Source: Hypnocyclicus thermotrophus (GTDB lineage: Bacteria > Fusobacteriota > Fusobacteriia > Fusobacteriales > Fusobacteriaceae). Taken from it: DNA of 64,000 nt. The translations under genes were made by a program, and so were the position numbers. Below are positions 27,211 to 37,126 of the stretch, one piece after another. Position 1 is the stretch's first letter, and each line of letters starts with the position of its first letter. The DNA lies in contig NZ_SOBG01000001.1 in NCBI RefSeq assembly GCF_004365575.1, forward strand, positions 186,001 to 250,000, read 5' to 3'. Below the pieces are notes generated by a model, which was not told where the DNA came from, did not search any database, and saw only the letters and a program-made list of their open reading frames with translations.

Positions 27211-28413
27211 ATGAAAATAGGAATTTTTACAGATACTTATTTTCCAAATGTAAATGGTGTTGTTCGTTCTATTGAAACACTTAGGGAAAATTTAGAAAAA
27301 AGAGGCCATGAAGTATATATTATAACAACTGTTAAGCTTGATAAAAAAGAAGATAAAGTATTAAGAGTATCAAATTTACCTATAGAAATATTAGAAGGAT
27401 ATAAAGTAGCACTTCCTTATTCAAATAGAGTATTTAAAGCTGTTAAGAAACTTGAATTAGATGTGATACATACACATACAGAATGGAGTATAGGAGCTTT
27501 TGCAAGAATATGTTCAAAAAGATTAAAATTACCAATGGTTCACACATTTCATACGATGTATGAAAATTATTTGCATTATATAACAAAACAAAGAGGACAA
27601 GTAATTAGTAAACAATTAATGAAAAGTATAGTTAAAGGACATAGTAATTCTGCTAAATATGTTATTGCACCGTCACTAAAAGCTAAAAACACTTTAGAAA
27701 ATTATAAAGTAAGATCAAATATTGAGATAGTACCAACTGGAATAGAACTTAGTAAATTTAAAGAAAAAATTAATCAAGAATTAATTAATAAAAAAAGAGA
27801 AGAATTAAAAATTGATAAAAATGATTTTGTAGCAATGTATTTAGGAAGAATAGCTAAAGAAAAAAATATTGAACCTATTATAAAATCAGTATTAAATATA
27901 AAAATATCAAATTTTAAATTAGTTATTGTTGGAGATGGACCTGAAAGAAAAAATCTAGAAAAAATAGTTAAAGAAAACAACTTGGAAAATAAAGTAATAT
28001 TTACAGGGCAAGCAGCAATGGAAGATGTCCCGATGTATTATAAAATGGCAAATCTTTTTATACAAGCATCTAATACAGAAACTCAAGGATTAACTATATT
28101 TGAATCTATGGCATCTGGAACACCATTATTAGTAAGATTTGATACAAATATTAATAGTTTTTTTGAAAATAGAGTAGAATGTGTTTATTTTAATGAAGAA
28201 GAAGAAATATCTGAAAAAATTAATGAACTTATTGAAAATAAAGATTTATTAAATTATATAAGAAAGAATGCTCTCGAAAGAATAGATGAATTTTCAGCAG
28301 AAAAATTTGCGGAAAATATAGAAAAAATATATTTAGCTGCGATAGAGCTTAAAAAAAGTAGAAATAAAAAAAAAATAAAACTTAAATTTTCTTTTAGAAA
28401 AAATAAAAATTGA
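27211..28413 (+). CDS. GT4 family glycosyltransferase, likely glycolipid synthase
   Basis: 400 residues, GT-B fold. The N-terminal IGIFTDTYFPNVNGVVRSIE and internal TFHTMYENY are typical of GT4 enzymes that glucosylate diacylglycerol. The C-terminal EX7E motif is in ETQGLTIFESMASGTP. The basic tail (KKSRNKKKIKLKFSFRKNKN) suits attachment to anionic membrane. Likely a cytoplasmic-face glycolipid synthase, though a mannosyltransferase role is possible. AGGAGGG precedes the ATG. Confidence 0.82.
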   Translation: MKIGIFTDTYFPNVNGVVRSIETLRENLEKRGHEVYIITTVKLDKKEDKVLRVSNLPIEILEGYKVALPYSNRVFKAVKKLELDVIHTHTEWSIGAFARICSKRLKLPMVHTFHTMYENYLHYITKQRGQVISKQLMKSIVKGHSNSAKYVIAPSLKAKNTLENYKVRSNIEIVPTGIELSKFKEKINQELINKKREELKIDKNDFVAMYLGRIAKEKNIEPIIKSVLNIKISNFKLVIVGDGPERKNLEKIVKENNLENKVIFTGQAAMEDVPMYYKMANLFIQASNTETQGLTIFESMASGTPLLVRFDTNINSFFENRVECVYFNEEEEISEKINELIENKDLLNYIRKNALERIDEFSAEKFAENIEKIYLAAIELKKSRNKKKIKLKFSFRKNKN

Positions 28414-28421
28414 TTTTAAAT

Positions 28422-28475
28422 AAACCACTTCTTATTAGATAATAATTTTATTATCATAATAAGAAGTGGTTTTAA
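28422..28475. terminator. Very long near-perfect hairpin, bidirectional terminator
   Basis: A 24-base arm starting AAACCACTTCTTATTA (28422) pairs with its complement ending at 28472, with a single bulge and a two-base loop, between convergent genes. Confidence 0.85.
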
Positions 28476-28482
28476 TTTATAA

Positions 28483-29889
28483 TTATACATTTGTATAAAT
28501 ACTTATATTCATTTCTGTATATTTAAACTTTATATTTGAAATAATATAAAGAGGGGTTAAATTACCATCTTTTAATAAGCTTTTTAATTTAGTACTAATA
28601 TCAATAATTATATTTTTGTTATTACAAGGCTTTTCAAAACTTGTAAGACATTTTTCAAAATTATCAGGAGTATCTAAAGAGGCATCTTTATAATTAATAA
28701 AAAATTTCATAATAATTTTTTCTTTTTCTTCTAAATATTTGATATTTTTAATATGCAAAGTAGCGGATTTGATTTTATCAAAATCTACTTCACCTGGAAT
28801 TTTAATATACATTATATTATTATTTTCAATTATATTATTTTTATTTAATATGATTTGAAAATGATTTAAAGTTTGTTCACCAGCAATATTTTTTTGCATA
28901 AGTCTTTTTACTTCCTCGATAGGTAAATTTTTACCTAATAGATACATAAGTTTAGTTACAGCTGCTTCTGGAGTAAGGTCGATACCACTAATTACACCAG
29001 AGTCAATAAGTCCACTACTAGCCTGATAAAGACCTAATTTTACCATTCCACTAATGCATTGAGTAATATTTATAATAATAACATTTTTTTCAGCTATTTC
29101 ATGAAGGATTGATAAAAACTCAGTATTACTAGGTGCGTTTCCATTTCCATACGTTTTTAAAATTAATCCTTTAATATTATTTTTAGAAGTAAAAATTCCT
29201 TTTAGAATATTTGGGTCAAATCCTGGAAAGAGCTCTAAAATCATGATATTTGATTCAAGTTCTGTATTTATATAAAAAACTTCTTCAGGTTTTGGAAGAG
29301 GTTTTATAAACTTATCATTAAAAATTATTTCTGCTCCAGCTTCTGCAAGATGAGGATAATTTGGAGAATCAAATCCAGCATATTTATTTGTATATAATTT
29401 TCTAGAACGATTTCCTCTATAAAGTGCATCTCTAAAAAATATAGTTACTTCGGGAATAGTTTTTTCATTGCTAGCAATATCTAAAGCTGAAATCAAATTT
29501 TGTAAACCATCAGTTCTACTATTTTGTAAAGGAACTTGAGAACCAGTTAAAACAACAGTTTTACTTAAATTTTTTAACATAAAAGATAAAGAAGAGGCTG
29601 TATATGCCATGGTATCAGTTCCGTGTAAAATAACAAAAGAATCATATTTTGAATAATTTTTATAAATTAAATTTGCGATTTCTATCCAATTTTTTGGTTT
29701 CATGTCAGAAGAATCAATGAGTTTTGGCAATTGAATATATTCGGTATTATATTTATATAAAATAGGATATTTATATGCAATATCTTTCCATGATTTTGCA
29801 GGGATAAGAGGACTTAAAGGATTATTTTTATCTAAATTGACCATTCCAATTGTTCCACCGGTATTAATAATTAATATTTTTTTTGACAT
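28483..29889 (-). CDS. Asparaginase (type I-like) with a C-terminal extension
   Basis: 468 residues from the ATG at 29889, which follows AGGGGGA; the frame extends to 29973 without an SD. Asparaginase signatures: INTGGTIGMV near residue 10 and LHGTDTMAYTASSL near 95. No signal peptide, so a cytoplasmic enzyme hydrolysing asparagine to aspartate and ammonia. Residues after about 335 form an extra domain of some 130 residues with beta-rich character, absent from the common 330-340-residue enzymes and not recognised. Confidence 0.85.
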   Translation of the reverse strand: MSKKILIINTGGTIGMVNLDKNNPLSPLIPAKSWKDIAYKYPILYKYNTEYIQLPKLIDSSDMKPKNWIEIANLIYKNYSKYDSFVILHGTDTMAYTASSLSFMLKNLSKTVVLTGSQVPLQNSRTDGLQNLISALDIASNEKTIPEVTIFFRDALYRGNRSRKLYTNKYAGFDSPNYPHLAEAGAEIIFNDKFIKPLPKPEEVFYINTELESNIMILELFPGFDPNILKGIFTSKNNIKGLILKTYGNGNAPSNTEFLSILHEIAEKNVIIINITQCISGMVKLGLYQASSGLIDSGVISGIDLTPEAAVTKLMYLLGKNLPIEEVKRLMQKNIAGEQTLNHFQIILNKNNIIENNNIMYIKIPGEVDFDKIKSATLHIKNIKYLEEKEKIIMKFFINYKDASLDTPDNFEKCLTSFEKPCNNKNIIIDISTKLKSLLKDGNLTPLYIISNIKFKYTEMNISIYTNV

Positions 29890-29997
29890 TTTTCCCCCTT
29901 CAATAAAATTATTGTATTTACTCTCTTGTTTATAGTACTTAATTATTGTATAATAATATGGAAATATTTTCAAATGAAATAGAAAGAGGGGCTAATT

Positions 29998-31092
29998 ATG
30001 AAAGTAAAAGTTAATAGACAAGAATTTATAGAAATACTTAGTGATTTAAGTATAATTATTAGAGATAATCCAGTAAGACCAATTATTTCAGGTACAAAAC
30101 TTATAGCGCATGAAAATAATATTTTAGAATTTAAAGGAACAACTCTTGAAATGAGTATGGTAGCTAAAATACCTGCACTTGTAGAAGAACCTGGGGAAGT
30201 AGTATTTAAAGTTCCTTTAGTACTAGAATATATTAAACTTTTAGAAGAAGAAAATATAGATTTAGAATATAAAGATGGAGTAATATTTATTCATAGAGCA
30301 GAATTTTCAGTATTTGATACTGATGATTACCCCAATATCAGACAACTTAATGAAGGGATAAAATTTAATATAGATATACTTGATCTTTTAGATGGATTTG
30401 AAAAAGTGAAAATGAGTGCGGCTACTTCATCTGATAATGTATCTATAAATTGTATTCGTATGGAGTATAATGAAAATAATATTCATTTTGTAGCTACGGA
30501 TACATATAGACTTGCATATTTTAAATTAGAGGCAAATATTGAAGAGGAATTTGGGATCTCAATTCCTTTAGAAACAGTACAAGCATTTTTAAAAATATTT
30601 AAAAGTTATAGTGGAGAAGTCGAGTTTACTATTCAAGATAGTTATTTACAAATTCAAACAGATAAAATAACAATATTTACAAGACTAATAGATTCTAAAT
30701 TCCCTGATTATAAAAATATTTTAAAAAATATTCCAACAGATAAAAAAATGGAAGTAAATAATGAAGAATTTAATAATTCATTAAAAAAAGTGTTAACAGT
30801 AGCAAAAATAAATATGGATACAAAAGATGCTGCTATATTTAGTTTTACAGGAAATAAAATGACTGTAATTGCAACGTCTGGTAGAGCAAAAACTACACAA
30901 AAAATTGATATGATAAAAGATGGTGGAGATTTTAGAGCTTCGTTAAATACTAGATATGTATTAGATTTTACTACAAAAATTAAAAAAAATATTATAATTT
31001 ATGGAATAAATAGTAGTTCTATGTTTGTATTTAAAGAAGTTAAAAATGATAATTATTATTATATTCTTATGCCTTTAGCATTGAGAGAATAA
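29998..31092 (+). CDS. dnaN: DNA polymerase III beta subunit (sliding clamp)
   Basis: 364 residues with the three-domain clamp layout: MKVKVNRQEFIEILSDLS at the start, FVATDTYRLAYFKLE in the second domain and the C-terminal YYYILMPLALRE, which forms the partner-binding pocket. Tethers polymerase III to DNA. It stands alone between asparaginase and a cold-shock gene, not beside dnaA or gyrB, and no DnaA-box cluster is visible, so this is not evidently the origin. Confidence 0.93.
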   Translation: MKVKVNRQEFIEILSDLSIIIRDNPVRPIISGTKLIAHENNILEFKGTTLEMSMVAKIPALVEEPGEVVFKVPLVLEYIKLLEEENIDLEYKDGVIFIHRAEFSVFDTDDYPNIRQLNEGIKFNIDILDLLDGFEKVKMSAATSSDNVSINCIRMEYNENNIHFVATDTYRLAYFKLEANIEEEFGISIPLETVQAFLKIFKSYSGEVEFTIQDSYLQIQTDKITIFTRLIDSKFPDYKNILKNIPTDKKMEVNNEEFNNSLKKVLTVAKINMDTKDAAIFSFTGNKMTVIATSGRAKTTQKIDMIKDGGDFRASLNTRYVLDFTTKIKKNIIIYGINSSSMFVFKEVKNDNYYYILMPLALRE

Positions 31093-31106
31093 GAGAACAA
31101 AAAAAG

Positions 31107-31135
31107 TTGCATCTTGAATTAAAATGTGGTATACT
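31107..31135 (+). promoter_or_regulatory. Cold-shock gene promoter
   Basis: TTGCAT (31107-31112), 17-base spacer, TATACT (31130-31135); start near 31142. Confidence 0.65.
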
Positions 31136-31141
31136 CCTATT

Positions 31142-31269
31142 GTAGTAATTCGAAATAGTAGTTTTAATAAGGTTTTTGTGAAATTATGAAGTCTGAGTAG
31201 TATTTCCAAAAGTTATTAAAAGCAGTACTATTTAAGAATTAAAAAAAATATTTTTGGAGGTATTACAAA
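31142..31269 (+). promoter_or_regulatory. Structured 5' leader of the cold-shock gene
   Basis: About 128 transcribed bases precede the ATG. AAATAGTA-G-TTTTAATAA (31153-31170) can pair with TTATTAAAA-GCAG-TACTATTT (31213-31233): 17 base pairs with one internal loop, enclosing about 42 bases. Long foldable leaders are typical of cspA-type genes. Confidence 0.5.
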
Positions 31270-31473
31270 ATGGCATTAGGAACAGTTAAATGGTTTAATA
31301 GTGAAAAAGGATTTGGATTTATTACTTCAGAAGAAGGAAACGATGTATTCGTACATTTCTCTCAAATTCAAAAAGATGGTTTTAAAACTTTAGAAGAAGG
31401 AGAAAAAGTAAGTTTTGATGTAGTTCAAGGACAAAAAGGACCTCAAGCTGAAAACGTAGTTATAGTAAAATAA
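31270..31473 (+). CDS. Cold-shock domain protein
   Basis: 67 residues, single OB-fold cold-shock domain. RNP1 GFGFITS and RNP2 VFVHFSQI are intact, and the start [17 protein letters not shown] is classical. Binds single-stranded RNA/DNA as an RNA chaperone. GGAGGT precedes the ATG. Could be constitutive or cold-inducible; the long leader favours post-transcriptional control. Confidence 0.95.
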   Translation: MALGTVKWFNSEKGFGFITSEEGNDVFVHFSQIQKDGFKTLEEGEKVSFDVVQGQKGPQAENVVIVK

Positions 31474-31495
31474 TTAACTAATAGCTATATATTAT

Positions 31496-31522
31496 AAGCC
31501 TGCATTTGCAGGCTTTTTTTTA
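31496..31522 (+). terminator. Terminator of the cold-shock gene
   Basis: AAGCCTGCA (31496-31504) pairs with TGCAGGCTT, followed by eight T. Confidence 0.9.
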
Positions 31523-31674
31523 TTACAAAAATATATGTTTTTTAATTCAAAATATGTTACAATTAAGTAAAGTTAACATATATAAATTATTTAAATTTTT
31601 TTAACTATTTATAAAATTAATAATATAGAGATTTATATATAAGCTAAAATAAACTCTTTTTAAAGGGGGATAAA

Positions 31675-34110
31675 ATGGAATTAAAAACAGAGCCATTTGA
31701 TACATTAGTATTAGAATATAATTTTTATGGAGAAAAATTTGATATAAACAAAAAAAATTTAATAGGAAGTAAATTAAATAATAGATATGAAATTATTAAA
31801 AAAATAAGTGATGGTGGGACAAGTATAGTTTTTTTAGTAAAAGATATTCATGATGATAATAGATATATTGCAAAAATTTTAAAAGAAAATATTAATATAC
31901 AGTTATTAGAAAATGAAATAGAGAAATTATTAGAATTAAAACATGAAAATATAGTAAATTTAATTGATTATAAAAAAGAGTATGGAATAGAACCAGCATT
32001 TATTATACTTGAATATATTGAAGGCAAATCATTAGAAGAGATTTTAAAAGAAAATGAAGATATGAAAGAAAAAGAAATATATCATATTTTTTATCAAATA
32101 GCAGAAGGAATAAAGTATTTACATAGTAAAAATATAATTCATAAAGATTTAAAGCCTAAAAATATATTAATAAATAATAAAAATAAAGTGAAAATAATAG
32201 ATTTTGGAATAGCAGATTATTTAAAAGATAATAATATAAAAGCAGGAACAAAAATATATTGTAGTCCTGAACAAGAAAAAGGAGAAATATTAGATAAAAG
32301 AACAGATATTTATTCATTTGGAATAATGTTTTATGAGATTATTGCTAAAAAATTACCATTAGATATAAAAAATATAAGTAATATTGATGAATTAGAACCA
32401 GATAATATATTTTTTTATACATGGGATATAGTAAAAAAATGTCTTGAAAATCAAAAAGAGAAGAGATTTTTAAATTTTAATGAATTAATTTTTGAAATGA
32501 GATTAAGTGAATTTATAAAAGAAAATCTTTATTTTAATTTTAAAAATGAAATGTTAGATGAGAATAAAGAAAAAGAAATTATAAATATAGGGTTAGAAAA
32601 AGGATTTAGTAGGAATCAAATTTTAAAAGCTATAAATAAAGTATGTGAATATAAAAGTATAAAAAGAAGTTTTAAAATTCATATAGATGACGTTATAGAT
32701 AAAATGAAAAAAGATATAGAAATAAAAAAAGGTTTAACTTTAGATGAAGATAAAAACTCTTTTATAAAAGAAATAAATGCAAAGTTTTATAATTTAAACA
32801 TTGAATTAATTGAAGAATTATATGATAAAGAAGTTTTGAAATATAGAGAAATTCAAGAAGAAAAGTATAATAGTATTATAAAAAGAGCAGAAGAAGAGAT
32901 AGAGATTGAAAATAGTGAAATAATAATTAATGATTTAGAATATTTAAGTGAAAAAGGATGCTTAAAGGCGGATTATTTATTAGCAAATATATATTTACAA
33001 GAAAAAACACAAGATATAAGAAGATTTTGGCATTATGTAGAAAGAGCAAAAAAATATAATTATTATTTGATTTATAATGCTATTGGGAAATATTATTTAT
33101 TAGAAAAACTTTATGACGAAGCTAAAAAAAATTTTATTATCGCTATAAAAAATAATATAAAAATATCACATAACGGGATAGCATTAATTGAGTTGTATGA
33201 GGGGAATAACGAAAAAGTGTTGGAAGAGCTTGAAAAAACAGAAGATAAAAATTCTTATAATAATATTGGGTATTGTTATTATAATGGAATAGGAGTATTA
33301 CAAAATATAGAAAAATCAGTAGAGTATTTTAATACTGCGTTTAAAATGAATAGTAAAATAGCGGTTTATAATTTAGCAATTTGTTTAGCAAATGGTAATG
33401 GAGTAGAAAAAAATATAGAAAAATCTATAACATTGCTTAATACAATAAAAGATATTAAATATGCAAAAAATTTATTAGCAATACTATTAAGAAAAAAAGA
33501 TTATAACACTGCGATAGAATATTTTGAAGAATTAATTTTAGAAAATTATAATATTGCTTATTACAATTTAGCTATTTTATATGATGAAAATAAAGAATAT
33601 GGAATGGCAATGATTAACTATAAAGAATATTATGAGATAACTAAAGATGAGAAAGTATTATTTGATATAGCATATCTATATATAAAGCAAAATGAATTAA
33701 ATAAATTAGAAGAGGTAATTCAAGATATAAGTAATACAAAATTTGAAAATAAAAATGAAATATTAGGGATATATTATTTTTATAAAAAAGATTATAGTAA
33801 AAGCTTCGATTATTTATCAAAAGCATTAAAAAATGAAGAAAAATATGCTTCTTTTTATATGGGAGAACTTTATTTAAATGGATTAGGAATAACACAAAAT
33901 TATTTAAAAGCATTTAAATATTATAATAATGCTAGGAAAATAGGAATTAAAGAAGTATATGATAAATTAATATATTTATATAATAATGGTTTTGGAGTTA
34001 TCAAAGATGAAGAAAAAGTAAGAGAATTAAAAGTAGAAAAAGAAAATATAGATTATACAGATCTAAGCAAAAAATATAAATATAGTAATGATATAAAATG
34101 GGCATATTAG
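31675..34110 (+). CDS. Serine/threonine protein kinase with Sel1/TPR-like repeats
   Basis: 811 residues. Kinase domain about 36-290: glycine loop SDGGTSIV, ATP lysine K67, catalytic loop H156-K-D-L-K-P-K-N163, D177-F-G and SPEQ. All catalytic residues are present, but HRD is HKD, a non-RD form. From about residue 430 there are Sel1/TPR-like repeats (YYNGIGVLQNIEKSVEYF, LANGNGVEKNIEKS, YLNGLGITQNYLKAFKYY). No membrane segment, so cytoplasmic. First gene of a cluster with an FHA protein (10-base gap) and two lipoproteins, suggesting phospho-dependent partner binding. GGGGG precedes the ATG. Confidence 0.88.
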   Translation: MELKTEPFDTLVLEYNFYGEKFDINKKNLIGSKLNNRYEIIKKISDGGTSIVFLVKDIHDDNRYIAKILKENINIQLLENEIEKLLELKHENIVNLIDYKKEYGIEPAFIILEYIEGKSLEEILKENEDMKEKEIYHIFYQIAEGIKYLHSKNIIHKDLKPKNILINNKNKVKIIDFGIADYLKDNNIKAGTKIYCSPEQEKGEILDKRTDIYSFGIMFYEIIAKKLPLDIKNISNIDELEPDNIFFYTWDIVKKCLENQKEKRFLNFNELIFEMRLSEFIKENLYFNFKNEMLDENKEKEIINIGLEKGFSRNQILKAINKVCEYKSIKRSFKIHIDDVIDKMKKDIEIKKGLTLDEDKNSFIKEINAKFYNLNIELIEELYDKEVLKYREIQEEKYNSIIKRAEEEIEIENSEIIINDLEYLSEKGCLKADYLLANIYLQEKTQDIRRFWHYVERAKKYNYYLIYNAIGKYYLLEKLYDEAKKNFIIAIKNNIKISHNGIALIELYEGNNEKVLEELEKTEDKNSYNNIGYCYYNGIGVLQNIEKSVEYFNTAFKMNSKIAVYNLAICLANGNGVEKNIEKSITLLNTIKDIKYAKNLLAILLRKKDYNTAIEYFEELILENYNIAYYNLAILYDENKEYGMAMINYKEYYEITKDEKVLFDIAYLYIKQNELNKLEEVIQDISNTKFENKNEILGIYYFYKKDYSKSFDYLSKALKNEEKYASFYMGELYLNGLGITQNYLKAFKYYNNARKIGIKEVYDKLIYLYNNGFGVIKDEEKVRELKVEKENIDYTDLSKKYKYSNDIKWAY

Positions 34111-34120
34111 GTGATAAATT

Positions 34121-35878
34121 ATGAATAAATTATATTCTATAAAAGAAATATCAAATTTAGCAAAAAATATATTAGATGAAAGATATAAAAAAAAGGGTTG
34201 GCTACTAAAAAAATTAGAAGTTATTTCAGCAGAAACAGTAATAAAAAATATAAAAAAAGGCGACTCTTTAATAAAAGAAAATGAAAAAATAAATGACGAA
34301 GTAAAAAAAATATATAATATTCAAGATGCGCTTTTAGCTTATTATGTAGCATTTCATAGAAGTAATGAAAAAGATAAAAGAGCAATTGAAAATATAAAAA
34401 AAAATAAAATTCGTTATTTGGATACAATAAAAAAATATATAGAATTAAACATTGACAAAAAAAATAATTACGAAAATATTGAGATTTTAGAAAATTTAAT
34501 AAATATTTTAAAAATAGAAAAATTAGAACAAAGTTTATTACTTGAAAAAAGATTTTTTTTAAATAAAGAAGCAATAAATACTTTTAATAAAATAGAAGCT
34601 TTAAATTATAATGATTATAAAATTGCAAATGAAGAGTTTAAAACATATTTTAAGTATAATCTTCCTATAATTAAAGAACTGAAAGCTAAAATAATAAAAA
34701 AATATAATGAAAATATAAATAATATAAAAGAATTTTTAAATGGAAATAAAAATATAGAAAATATAAAAGAAAAATTAATTTATATTTCTTATATAAATCC
34801 AGAAAATTATAAAAAATTAAAAAATATAATTAATAATTATTATAAAATGGAAAAGATAATACTTTTTTTAGAGTCTGATAATGATTATAATAATTATATT
34901 AAATTAGAAGAATTAAAAAAAGAATATAATGAGATAAAATCTATAAATTTTGTAGTACCATTATTAATAAATACTTTTAATAAATTAAATAATAAACTAA
35001 AAAAATATAATAAAATTTATTTTAGGAAAAATTTACAAGAATTTTTTAATAATAATCATCAAGAAGTATATGATAAACTTTTTTTAGTTGAAAATTATTA
35101 TAGTAAAACAGATAAAAAAATAATAGATTTATATTTTTTAGAATTAATAACAATTTTAGATGAAATAGATATAGATAAAAAATTAAATAAACTAGAAAAT
35201 TTGATAGAAACTGATATAAATTTAGATACAAAAGATATATTAATAGAAGAACTTATGGAGTACTATAAAAAAGAAATAAAAAACTATAATTTTTTAGATG
35301 AATATACAATAAAAATATATGATAATCAATATGATATATTTTATAATATAATAAATAAAAATAAAATTACAATTGGTAGAAGTAGAATAAATGATATAGT
35401 ATTAAATTCAAAATTTGTATCAAGAAAAGAACATCTTATTATTAACTTGGAAAAAATGTTATTTGAAAATCCAAAGTTCAAAATATTTTATATTGATAAT
35501 GAAATAAGTGATATAGTAAATGAAAAAGAAATAAAAAAATCGTTATTTGAATTAAATATAGGAAATGTATTTACATTTAAAGTGATAGTTAAAGAAAATT
35601 ATATTTTATTTATTCCATATGAAGATAAAACAAATATAAAAGAATGTAATGAATTTTCTTTTGAGGATTTTAAAAAAAATATTTATATTATAATAATAAA
35701 GAATAGTTCATTATATTTTGATAAATATAATGTTAGTGATATTGAAATCGGAGAAGAAGAATTTAGTTTAGAGTATTTAGATAATAAATATTTCATTAAT
35801 TATAAAGATAAAATGAAAAGAGTAGTTAAAAAAATTGAGTTTTTTATCGATAATAGATATAAGGTGTCTATTAAATAA
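34121..35878 (+). CDS. FHA-domain protein with long helical N-terminus
   Basis: 585 residues. The first 390 are Lys/Asn/Ile-rich helices, probably coiled coil. A forkhead-associated domain follows (about 395-490) with the signature ITIGRSRINDIVLNSKFVSR and EHLII: Gly-Arg, Asn-Asp and Ser-Arg-x-(E)H positions that bind phosphothreonine are all there. It starts 10 bases after the kinase stop, so it is the likely kinase partner or substrate. The C-terminal 90 residues look like a second beta-rich module. SD is weak (AGGTGA). Confidence 0.82.
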   Translation: MNKLYSIKEISNLAKNILDERYKKKGWLLKKLEVISAETVIKNIKKGDSLIKENEKINDEVKKIYNIQDALLAYYVAFHRSNEKDKRAIENIKKNKIRYLDTIKKYIELNIDKKNNYENIEILENLINILKIEKLEQSLLLEKRFFLNKEAINTFNKIEALNYNDYKIANEEFKTYFKYNLPIIKELKAKIIKKYNENINNIKEFLNGNKNIENIKEKLIYISYINPENYKKLKNIINNYYKMEKIILFLESDNDYNNYIKLEELKKEYNEIKSINFVVPLLINTFNKLNNKLKKYNKIYFRKNLQEFFNNNHQEVYDKLFLVENYYSKTDKKIIDLYFLELITILDEIDIDKKLNKLENLIETDINLDTKDILIEELMEYYKKEIKNYNFLDEYTIKIYDNQYDIFYNIINKNKITIGRSRINDIVLNSKFVSRKEHLIINLEKMLFENPKFKIFYIDNEISDIVNEKEIKKSLFELNIGNVFTFKVIVKENYILFIPYEDKTNIKECNEFSFEDFKKNIYIIIIKNSSLYFDKYNVSDIEIGEEEFSLEYLDNKYFINYKDKMKRVVKKIEFFIDNRYKVSIK

Positions 35879-35911
35879 TGTTTTATATTAAAAAAATAGG
35901 AGGAGAATACA

Positions 35912-36559
35912 ATGAAAAAACTATTTTTTACAATCATTTTGACGATATTTATAATTTCATGTGGAAATAATACGCCAAAACAACCTGTAATAGAAAGAGA
36001 TCCTGTAGTGGGAGAAACTAAAATTCTTAGAACTAGACCAGTAGATGAACCTAGTTGGACCTCATCAGTTTATAAAGCAGCAAAAGATTTTCCAGAATAT
36101 GAATTATTTGTAGGGATATCAGCTTATTCTGGGAATGAAAGAGATGCAACAAAACTAGCAGAACAAGATGCTATACAAAAAGTAATAAATTATTTAGGAA
36201 CTTATGGAGAAAATAATTTAAAAAAAGTATTTTCTAGTAGTGGAGTAGATTATGTAGATATAGCCGAAGCATCTCAAGAAAAAGTAACGCAAATAGCTAA
36301 AAATTTTGCTTCTGGAATAAAAACATTAGAAACATATTTAGAAGAGGGAGAAAGATATTCAACAAAACAAATTTGGGAAAAATATTTTAAAATATATGTA
36401 TTATATGGAGTAGAGAAAACAGATTTCAATTCCGCTAGAAATAGAATTATTCAGGCACAAAAAGAGGTGTTATTAGAAAAATCTAGAACTGAAAGAAATG
36501 CAGAAGCAAAAGAAGCTATGGAAAAAGCTATTGAGGAGTTAGATGCATTAACAAAATAA
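35912..36559 (+). CDS. LPP20-family-like lipoprotein
   Basis: 215 residues. Signal peptide with lipobox FIISC, then a mature domain with RPVDEPSWTSS, EYELFVGISAYS and a helical segment of conserved layout (AEQDAIQKVINYLG) as in LPP20/LPP-like lipoproteins. The C-terminal 35 residues form a charged helix. Membrane-attached in the periplasm or outer membrane. Paralogous to the next gene. AGGAGGAG precedes the ATG; 33 bases after the FHA gene. Confidence 0.75.
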   Translation: MKKLFFTIILTIFIISCGNNTPKQPVIERDPVVGETKILRTRPVDEPSWTSSVYKAAKDFPEYELFVGISAYSGNERDATKLAEQDAIQKVINYLGTYGENNLKKVFSSSGVDYVDIAEASQEKVTQIAKNFASGIKTLETYLEEGERYSTKQIWEKYFKIYVLYGVEKTDFNSARNRIIQAQKEVLLEKSRTERNAEAKEAMEKAIEELDALTK

Positions 36560-36576
36560 TATAAAGAGGTATTTTT

Positions 36577-37092
36577 ATGAAAAATAAACTGCTATTTACT
36601 TTATTGGTAATAATAATAGGATGTAGTAATAATAAAGTAAAAATAATATCCAATCCGAAAGCTTATGATTATATAATTGAAAATCAAATTCCCTCTAAAA
36701 GACCAGATTGGACATACAATCTAAAAAGTATAGAAAATAAATATAAAACTTATGAGCTTTTTGTAGGGATATCTAATTTTTCTAATGATGAATACACTGC
36801 TAGTAAAATAGCTGAAGAAAATGCTATATTGCAAGTAATTAAATATTTAGGTGTTTCTGCTGAAATAGAAAGAATAACAACTAAAAGAAGTGAAAATAGT
36901 AGTTCTATTGATAATTTTAATTTAAAAAGTAAAGAAATAAGTAAGCAAGTATCAAAAAATTATGCTGAAAAAATTATACTTCTTGAAAAATATATAGAAG
37001 AAGGGAAGTATTTTGATCCGAGAAGATTTTGGAGACCATTTACAAGAGTATATTCTCTTTATGGTATTGATAAAAAAATAATAAACAAATAG
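36577..37092 (+). CDS. LPP20-family-like lipoprotein (tandem paralog)
   Basis: 171 residues. Signal peptide ends VIIIGC, a lipobox. The mature region repeats the pattern of the preceding protein: RPDWTYN, TYELFVGISNFS, AEENAILQVIKYLG and LEKYIEEGKYFDPRRFW. It lacks the C-terminal helix of its neighbour. Starts 17 bases after the first lipoprotein gene with GAGG as SD; same transcript. Confidence 0.73.
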   Translation: MKNKLLFTLLVIIIGCSNNKVKIISNPKAYDYIIENQIPSKRPDWTYNLKSIENKYKTYELFVGISNFSNDEYTASKIAEENAILQVIKYLGVSAEIERITTKRSENSSSIDNFNLKSKEISKQVSKNYAEKIILLEKYIEEGKYFDPRRFWRPFTRVYSLYGIDKKIINK

Positions 37093-37109
37093 CCCTCTTA
37101 AAAGAGGGC
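37092..37109 (+). other. GC-rich hairpin overlapping the lipoprotein stop region
   Basis: GCCCTCTT pairs with AAGAGGGC (37092-37109), far more GC-rich than its surroundings. No T-run follows on the plus strand; instead an SD for a 19-codon frame follows, so processing or attenuation is as likely as termination. Confidence 0.5.
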
Positions 37110-37126
37110 CATAAAAGGAGGTTATT

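Noticed and set aside
29998-31092. Replication origin near dnaN
   Set aside because: No dnaA, gyrB or recF beside it and no cluster of DnaA-box-like TTATCCACA sequences seen.
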